Origin: Thermoproteota archaeon
GTDB lineage: Archaea; Korarchaeota; Korarchaeia; Korarchaeales; Korarchaeaceae
Assembly (NCBI GenBank): GCA_027491915.1
Contig: JAOZGC010000002.1
Span: 124,001-188,000, forward strand
Reading direction: 5' to 3'
Length of the DNA: 64,000 nt
The notes beneath the pieces were generated by a model, which saw nothing but the letters and a program-made list of their open reading frames with translations, searched no databases and was not told where the DNA came from. Shown one piece after another: positions 59,224-64,000 of this stretch; positions within the stretch are counted from its first letter, which is position 1; each line of letters starts with the position of its first letter. The position numbers and the translations under genes are program-made.

Positions 59224-60345
59224 TCACCACCCACTATTTAAAGATTCGGCGGCGGCCTCGACTATCTTCTCAGCCTGCGGCCTGACCTCCTCCTTTCTCC
59301 TGCGATGTTCCCTCAGGAAAAGAGCCATCCTCTCAGCGACCTCCCTCTTGCAGGGGCCGCACAGCCTCTCGCCGGACACGCACTTGTCCCACATCTCCTT
59401 CAGCTCCTCGTCGTCGTACAGGTGGAATCTGGCCAGCTCGTAGACCACGCACCTCGTGGGATCCCCGCCCAGCCTCCTCTGCTCCTCCGCGGTGTCCCTT
59501 CCCCCGGTGAACGCGTTCATGACCTTCCTGTAGGCGAGATCAGGATCGTCTGCCATGCTGATGAAACTCATGGGATCCCTCTTCGACATCTTCTTGTCAC
59601 CCAGGAGACTCCGCATGAGTAGGTGGTAGGTGGACGACGGCTCCACCAATCCGTACCTCGACCTCATCCTCCCGGCCACGTCCCTGGTTAGGCGGATGTG
59701 GGGATCCTGGTCTATTCCAACGGGGACCACCGTCGGCTTCGGCCCCCCGAGGTCGGGGTGCTGGGGGAGCAGTATGTCTCCCACCTGGATGAGCGCCGAT
59801 AGATACAGCCCTATGCCCCTCTCTCCGTAGACGGCCCTCATGGTGGCCATGGTTATTCCGCGGGCGGCTATCACCGCCATGCGCTGAACCCTGGCCTCCC
59901 TGCTTTGGAAATAGATGTAGGCCCTCTCAGGATCCAGCCCGGCCGCCAGGAGGTCCGCCACGTTGTCCACCGCCACCTCTCTGCTGACGTCGAAGAACTG
60001 TCCGTTGTCTTCCCACGCCTCCACGTCCGCTATGGCGAACACCGCCGAGGAGGCCGTGGACCTCTTCTGGAAGTAGACGAACTCCTTGGCCGTCTGAAAC
60101 GTTCCCAGGTGGTACGGGCCGGTCGGCTTTATGCCCGTTATCACCGCGTACTCCCTCCCGCTGATCACGGCGTCGGCCACCCTCTCGAGGTCCCTGTGGG
60201 CGAAGATGACGCCCCTCCTGAAGAAAGGACTGTCTCCGAACACCTCCATCAGCTTTTCGTCTATCCTCCTTATGCCGAACCTCTCCATAACCTCCTCGTA
60301 GTCCGACACCAGCGTGGTAGCCCATGGGTCGAGCCCTTCGCTCAA
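59224..60345 (-). CDS. trpS: Tryptophanyl-tRNA synthetase
   Basis: 373-aa class I synthetase charging tRNA-Trp. Seen are the HIGH-type TGPYHLGT, VPVGIDQDPHIRLTRDVAGR and the KMSKS-type DKKMSKRDP. An insert near the end (CVSGERLCGPCKREVAERM) is typical of archaeal TrpS. TTG 60345 faces GGPP synthase and both may use the TATA-like element at 60378-60390. eS17 follows after 16 nt. Confidence 0.93.
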   Translation of the reverse strand: MSEGLDPWATTLVSDYEEVMERFGIRRIDEKLMEVFGDSPFFRRGVIFAHRDLERVADAVISGREYAVITGIKPTGPYHLGTFQTAKEFVYFQKRSTASSAVFAIADVEAWEDNGQFFDVSREVAVDNVADLLAAGLDPERAYIYFQSREARVQRMAVIAARGITMATMRAVYGERGIGLYLSALIQVGDILLPQHPDLGGPKPTVVPVGIDQDPHIRLTRDVAGRMRSRYGLVEPSSTYHLLMRSLLGDKKMSKRDPMSFISMADDPDLAYRKVMNAFTGGRDTAEEQRRLGGDPTRCVVYELARFHLYDDEELKEMWDKCVSGERLCGPCKREVAERMALFLREHRRRKEEVRPQAEKIVEAAAESLNSGW

Positions 60346-60377
60346 GGAGACACCCGTCAGACGGCTGGCGTCGAGGT

Positions 60378-60390
60378 GTTTTTTAATCCC
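60378..60390. promoter_or_regulatory. Shared TATA-like element between trpS and GGPP synthase
   Basis: GTTTTTTAATCCC on the + strand (GATTAAAAAAC reverse) lies about 37 nt before ATG 60421 and 39 nt before TTG 60345. Both genes have short leaders if it is used. Confidence 0.45.
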
Positions 60391-60420
60391 CGCGGCGGCC
60401 CGCCGAGAGGTGCGCCGGTT

Positions 60421-61488
60421 ATGGACCTCGGGCCGGCCCTGACCGAGTTCGTGGAAAATTACAAACCGAAAATAGACGCTAGACTCCAGGAATTCTTGGA
60501 GTCCAGGGAGGAAGATCTGAGCAAAAAGGGGTTCAGCGGATACTACGATCTCCTGAGGGACTACGTCTCCAGGGGGGGTAAGAGGCTGAGGCCGATCTCC
60601 TGCCTAGCCTCGTACCTGGCCTTCGGCGGCAACAGGATGGACGAGATCCTGACCGCGAGCCTGAGCGTGGAGTTCCTCCACAACTCCTCCCTCATCCACG
60701 ACGACATAATGGACAGGAGCAATAAGAGGAGGGGGGGGCCGGCCTTCCACGTCGCCGCGTCCAACCTGATCCCGGGGGTGGACGACGGGGGACACCTGGG
60801 GATATCCCTGGGGATCCTCGGGGGAGACTCCCTGCTCGAGATGGGGGTGGGAGCCCTCATTTCCAGCGGATTTCCAGCCGAAAAGGTCAACTCAGCCATC
60901 TCCACCTTCGTATCAGCCTACAGAAAGCTGATAGAGGGACAGATCCTGGACCTGGCCCTCAGCAGGAGCGTATCGCCTTCCGAGGATGAGGTTCTCAGGA
61001 TGCTCTACCTGAAGACCGGCGCCCTGCTGGAGGCGTCGCTCACGATAGGGGGGATCCTGGCGGGCGCCGGGGACGAGGAGCTGAGAAGGGTGGGGAGGGT
61101 CGGGAAGAGGATAGGAATCGCCTTCCAGATCTGGGACGACTACCTGGGGCTCTACGGGGATCCGGCCGTGACCGGGAAGCCCGTTGGCAGCGACGTCAGG
61201 GAGGGAAAGAGAACCCTCCTCGTCGTGAAGGCCTTGGAGCTGGCCGACTTAGATGGCAGATCCTTGCTCCTCTCGGCCCTCGGCAACGAGTCTCTCACCG
61301 AGGAAGATCTGGAGAGGGTGAGGGAGATAGTAAGGGAGGTGGGCGCGCTGGACTACTCTCTGGGGGTTGCGGAGGAACTCGTGGGGGAGGCGCTCGCCGA
61401 GCTGGAATCCCTGAGGGGCAGTGCCAACGATTCCCACCTGGAGGTCCTCAGGGATCTCTGCAGGTCGGTTATCGGGAGGAACCGTTAA
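60421..61488 (+). CDS. Geranylgeranyl diphosphate synthase
   Basis: 355-aa trans-prenyltransferase building the C20 chain of archaeal lipids. ATG 60421 follows GAGAGGTG. The first Asp-rich motif LIHDDIMDRS is at residues 91-100; the second is FQIWDDYLGLYGD; GGKRLRPISCLASYL is the substrate loop. The two residues five and four positions before the first Asp are Ser-Ser, with no bulky stop residue, which fits C20 rather than C15 product. Other mevalonate genes lie about 16 kb to the left. Confidence 0.93.
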   Translation: MDLGPALTEFVENYKPKIDARLQEFLESREEDLSKKGFSGYYDLLRDYVSRGGKRLRPISCLASYLAFGGNRMDEILTASLSVEFLHNSSLIHDDIMDRSNKRRGGPAFHVAASNLIPGVDDGGHLGISLGILGGDSLLEMGVGALISSGFPAEKVNSAISTFVSAYRKLIEGQILDLALSRSVSPSEDEVLRMLYLKTGALLEASLTIGGILAGAGDEELRRVGRVGKRIGIAFQIWDDYLGLYGDPAVTGKPVGSDVREGKRTLLVVKALELADLDGRSLLLSALGNESLTEEDLERVREIVREVGALDYSLGVAEELVGEALAELESLRGSANDSHLEVLRDLCRSVIGRNR

Positions 61489-61493
61489 ATAAG
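61482..61493 (+). promoter_or_regulatory. TATA-like box for the candidate structured RNA
   Basis: CGTTAAATAAGC spans the stop of GGPP synthase. A start about 26 nt downstream falls near 61513, the first base of the candidate RNA's closing stem. Confidence 0.4.
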
Positions 61494-61512
61494 CTCGCGG
61501 GCGCGGCGGCGC

Positions 61513-61596
61513 GCGCCCGCCTCTCATGACCTCCGCAGAGAGAGGAAGGCGTGGGCCGATCTCTGACGCGGAGGACTAGTGGGCGGGCGCACACCG
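61513..61596 (+). ncRNA. Candidate structured RNA, H/ACA-like hairpin
   Basis: The 142-nt gap between GGPP synthase and dnaG holds a strong nested hairpin: closing stem GCGCCCGCC (61513-61521) with GGCGGGCGC (61582-61590), an internal loop of 8 and 7 nt, upper stem CCTCCGC (61530-61536) with GCGGAGG (61568-61574), then AGAGA/TCTCT. ACA (61591-61593) follows the closing stem directly, as in archaeal H/ACA guide RNAs. Competing hairpins are possible (GCGGGCGCG/CGCGCCCGC), so the fold and the RNA's existence are unproven. Confidence 0.4.
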
Positions 61597-61630
61597 GGTT
61601 CGCCCGCGATTTCGGGTCGTTTGAGTCGAG

Positions 61631-62863
61631 GTGATGTTTGGCTTGGGTTCGCACAGGCTGTTTAAGGACCTCAACTCCCAGGAGAAGTATACAATCCATT
61701 TGGAGATAGTCGTCAACGGGCACGTGGACCACAGCGATGTCATCGGGGCGCTCTTTGGTCAGATGGAGGGCCTGTTGGGTCCTGAGCTGGAGCTCAAGGA
61801 GCTCCAGAAGACGGGGAAGGTGGGGCGAATTCACGTCAAGATGAAGACCGAGGGGGAGAAGATGAGGGGGACCATCACGGTCTCTTCCAGCCTAGACAGA
61901 GCCAGGACGGCCCTGCTGGCCGCCGCCCTGGAGACGGTAGATAAAGTGGGTCCATACAACGCCTCGGTGACTCTGAAGAAGATAGTTGACGAGAGAGATG
62001 AGAAGAGGAGAAAGATAGCCAAGAGGGCCGTTCAGATAATAAAACAGTGGAGGGCCGAGTCTGCCGAGTCATACAGGGAGCTCATAGACCTGGTCATCAA
62101 GGAGTCGGCCGAGGAGGAGATCATACTCTACGGCCCCGAGAGGCTGCCGGCCTCTCCCGGCATAGGGGAAGCCGAGAGCGTGATCGTCGTCGAGGGCAGG
62201 GCCGACGTCGTGAACATGATGAGGTACGGTTGGAACAATGTGATATCGATAGGTGGAGCTGTGGAAAAGGTCCCGGAAACGGTGGTGAGATTGATAGGGG
62301 AGAGGGAGGCGACCGCCTTCGTCGACGGCGATAGGGGGGGAGAACTCGTCCTCAGGGCCCTCTTGGAGCAGACCGACGTCGACTTCGTGGCCAGGGCGCC
62401 GCCCGGAAAGACGGTGCAGGACCTGACCGCCAAGGAGATCAGGAAGGCCCTGGCCGCGGCCGAACCAGCGGAGGAGGTCAGGAGGAGGATGGGGATCAAG
62501 GGTCCGAGTCCGGCGCCCGCCGCGGAGGCGGCGCCCCGGACCAGGAGCGCCGAGCCGGAGGTCAGGGACAGGAGGCTCGCCAGGCTCCCCCCCGGCATGA
62601 GGGAGCTGTACAGGAAGGCGGAGGAGGAGGGAGTCGCCATCTTGGCGGACGAGGAGATGACCCCTCTTGCCTCGTTTCCGCTGAGCGATCTCTACGACTC
62701 GATGGACAAGGTTGAGGGTGCGGCATACTTGGTCTACGCCGGTAACCTCACCCAGAGAATAGTGGACAAGGCCTTCAAGTCGGGCCTCAGGGCCATAGCG
62801 GCGAGGAAGCTGTTCGACGTCACCCGGGTCCCGGCCGGGGTCAAGGTGTACACCGCTGAGTGA
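61631..62863 (+). CDS. dnaG: Archaeal DnaG primase-like protein
   Basis: About 410 aa; GTG 61631 or ATG 61634. In archaea DnaG associates with the exosome as an RNA-binding subunit and may prime replication. N-terminal KYTIHLEIVVNGHVDHSDV and FGQMEGLLGPELELKELQKT are typical. The Toprim domain shows SVIVVEGRADVVNMMRYG with the catalytic Glu and ATAFVDGDRGGELVLRAL with the acidic pair. A low-complexity Ala/Pro linker precedes the C-terminal domain. pelota begins 3 nt after its stop. Confidence 0.95.
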   Translation: MMFGLGSHRLFKDLNSQEKYTIHLEIVVNGHVDHSDVIGALFGQMEGLLGPELELKELQKTGKVGRIHVKMKTEGEKMRGTITVSSSLDRARTALLAAALETVDKVGPYNASVTLKKIVDERDEKRRKIAKRAVQIIKQWRAESAESYRELIDLVIKESAEEEIILYGPERLPASPGIGEAESVIVVEGRADVVNMMRYGWNNVISIGGAVEKVPETVVRLIGEREATAFVDGDRGGELVLRALLEQTDVDFVARAPPGKTVQDLTAKEIRKALAAAEPAEEVRRRMGIKGPSPAPAAEAAPRTRSAEPEVRDRRLARLPPGMRELYRKAEEEGVAILADEEMTPLASFPLSDLYDSMDKVEGAAYLVYAGNLTQRIVDKAFKSGLRAIAARKLFDVTRVPAGVKVYTAE

Positions 62864-62866
62864 ACG

Positions 62867-63961
62867 GTGCCGAACTTGAGGATCCTCGTGCTGGACGAGC
62901 GCAGGGGCACCGCGAAGCTGAGGCTCGAGGGGGTGGAGGACGTCTACTACCTCTACTCGGTCCTCTCCCCGGGAGACTACGTTAGGGTGAGGACGGCCCG
63001 GAAGGTGAAGGGAGATTCCTCGCGCCCGGACAGCGGTGAGAGGATCCCCATGACGCTGACCCTCGAGGTGGAGAAGCTGGAACTCAATCCAGAGGGAGGG
63101 GGGCTCAGGATACTCGGGATCATAAGGGAGGGACCGGAGAAGTACGGGATCCAGGGCAAGCACCACGCCGTGACCCTGGGCCCCAATCAGGAGGTATCCG
63201 TCAGGAAGACCAGGTGGGAGAAGGTCCACACGGACCTCCTCAGGGAGGCCGAAGGGAAATCTCAGAGGCCGAGGCTCATAGCCGTAGTGCTAGATGAGAG
63301 GAGGGCCATGATCGCCCCGATAACCGACTACAGGATAGAAAAACCGGTAGAGATCGTATCCAAAATACCTGGCAAGGCCGGCGATAGACAGAGGTTCAGG
63401 GATCGAGAAATCAGGAGGTTCTTCGAGGACGTGGCCGCGACGATAGTTGAGCTACAGAGGAGACACGGGGAGATCCCTGTGCTGGTGGCCGGACCGGGGT
63501 TCTTCAAGGAGGAGTTCCTTCGTTACCTGAGCTCCAACTTCCCAGAACTTTCTTCTCACTGTAGGCTAGCTCAGGCCTCCACGGCGACCAGGAGTGGATT
63601 GAGGGAGCTTGTAAGGAGGGGAGAGGTGGCGGCGGTCGTCCGGGATCTCTCCCTAGCCGAGGACGCCGCGGCGGTCGACGAGCTCATGAGAAGGATGGCG
63701 AGGGGATCCCGCCTTGTGGCCTACGGCGAACAGGAGGTCAGGGAGGCCCTGACCTTCGGCGCCGCGGATCTGCTTCTCCTGACCAGCAAATTCGTTTTTT
63801 CCGATGAGACCAGGGAGGTCGCCCTGAAGATGCTCGAGGAGGCCAGGTCCACGAGATGCAGGCACAGGATAGTGGACTCCTCGACGGAACCAGGGGAGAT
63901 CTTAGACGGGCTGGGTGGAGTTGCCGCCCTCCTGAGATTCGATTTCACTCGATCAGATTGA
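62867..63961 (+). CDS. pelA: aPelota, ribosome rescue factor
   Basis: 364-aa eRF1-like factor that, with aEF1A and ABCE1, rescues stalled ribosomes. It has the three domains of Pelota: an Sm-like N-terminal domain (GDYVRVRTARKVKGDSSRPD), a central RNase H-like domain lacking GGQ (IPVLVAGPGFFKEEFLRYLS) and a C-terminal L7Ae-like domain (GSRLVAYGEQEVREALTFGA). GTG 62867 starts right after dnaG. Confidence 0.95.
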   Translation: MPNLRILVLDERRGTAKLRLEGVEDVYYLYSVLSPGDYVRVRTARKVKGDSSRPDSGERIPMTLTLEVEKLELNPEGGGLRILGIIREGPEKYGIQGKHHAVTLGPNQEVSVRKTRWEKVHTDLLREAEGKSQRPRLIAVVLDERRAMIAPITDYRIEKPVEIVSKIPGKAGDRQRFRDREIRRFFEDVAATIVELQRRHGEIPVLVAGPGFFKEEFLRYLSSNFPELSSHCRLAQASTATRSGLRELVRRGEVAAVVRDLSLAEDAAAVDELMRRMARGSRLVAYGEQEVREALTFGAADLLLLTSKFVFSDETREVALKMLEEARSTRCRHRIVDSSTEPGEILDGLGGVAALLRFDFTRSD

Positions 63962-64000
63962 GGCTATCGCCTCCAGCACGAAGAACAGGATCACCCCGGC
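63953..64000 (-). CDS. C-terminal end of a leftward gene, probably membrane protein (partial)
   Basis: The minus strand has an open frame from the right window edge to a TGA at 63955-63953, reading AGVILFFVLEAIASI at its end. The residues are strongly hydrophobic, like a terminal membrane helix. It converges on pelota with a 9-nt overlap. Only 15 codons are visible, so both reality and identity are uncertain. Confidence 0.35.
   Translation of the reverse strand, partial: AGVILFFVLEAIASI

Noticed and set aside
61497-61520. GC-rich hairpin GCGGGCGCG/CGCGCCCGC as a Rho-independent terminator of GGPP synthase
   Set aside because: No T-run follows it, and archaeal termination relies mainly on T tracts. 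The same bases fit better as one arm of the larger structured RNA candidate.
1-64000. Mobile elements, prophage, CRISPR arrays, toxin-antitoxin or defence islands
   Set aside because: I found no transposase, integrase, direct-repeat array, cas gene or recognisable toxin pair. Almost all sequence is conserved housekeeping or informational genes.

Overview
This window is a dense stretch of an archaeal chromosome, GC-rich with strong G/C preference at third codon positions. The gene content is archaeal throughout: eukaryote-type ribosomal proteins (eL14, eL18, eL19, eL21, eL32, eL34, eS4, eS17), RNA polymerase subunits D and F, aIF5A, Pus10, PINA, NadM, GatDE, archaeal DnaG, aPelota, RNase P protein 1 and a mevalonate operon. 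A short bulge-helix-bulge intron in cbf5 and a pantothenate-salvage gene pair point towards the TACK/Thermoproteota side. A korarchaeote-like organism is a reasonable guess, but the window does not settle the lineage. I see no IS elements, phage genes, integrases or CRISPR arrays. No gene-free stretch exceeds 300 bases; the two longest are 38302-38520 and 61489-61630. Many genes have a TATA-like box 24-28 nt upstream of an ATG, GTG or TTG, which suggests frequent leaderless transcripts. Several divergent gene pairs appear to share one near-symmetric TATA element.

Layout. 1-7.5 kb holds housekeeping genes: a radical SAM enzyme cut by the window edge, XTPase, truA, 6-phospho-3-hexuloisomerase, the CCA-adding enzyme, enolase and an M42 aminopeptidase. 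7.5-11.1 kb is the leftward operon pheS-pheT-Mth938-like. 11.2-14.6 kb is a leftward operon of an ECF-type S component, type II pantothenate kinase, a Nudix enzyme with an extra C-terminal domain and a COG2100 radical SAM protein. 14.6-16.2 kb carries an AbrB-PhoU regulator and nadM. 16.2-25.5 kb is a leftward informational array: uS13-uS4-uS11-unknown protein-RpoD-tRNA-Leu-eL18-uL13-uS9-aIF5A-Pus10-eL21-RpoF-DUF655-PINA. 25.5-35.7 kb is the leftward spc-type ribosomal cluster from uL14 to SecY, then an EMC3-like protein, eL34, eL14, intron-containing cbf5 and tRNA-Ser.

35.7-37.5 kb has a COG2509 flavoprotein divergent from a SWIM zinc-finger protein. 37.5-44.9 kb runs rightward: a COG1709 regulator, iorAB, HMG-CoA synthase, thiolase, DUF35 protein and HMG-CoA reductase, i.e. 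the start of the mevalonate route to archaeal lipids. gatDE and family B DNA polymerase follow. 51.8-53.9 kb holds the other half of the ribosomal cluster (uL22-uS3-uL29-Rnp1-uS17) on the + strand. One inversion of about 35.64-53.93 kb would rejoin uS17 to uL14. The right end carries gcvT, a GlcD/GlcF-like oxidase pair, a WecC-like UDP-sugar dehydrogenase, trpS-eS17, GGPP synthase, a structured RNA candidate, dnaG and pelota.

Highlights. (1) cbf5 is split by a 16-nt insertion that folds as a textbook BHB and interrupts the catalytic Asp codon. (2) The S component plus type II PanK pair suggests pantothenate scavenging. (3) A structured RNA candidate with an H/ACA-like fold lies upstream of dnaG. 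(4) An unknown coiled-coil protein sits between uS11 and RpoD. (5) Two genes appear to need CTG start codons. (6) Many GC-rich genes contain sharply AT-rich coding islands of roughly 50-110 nt.
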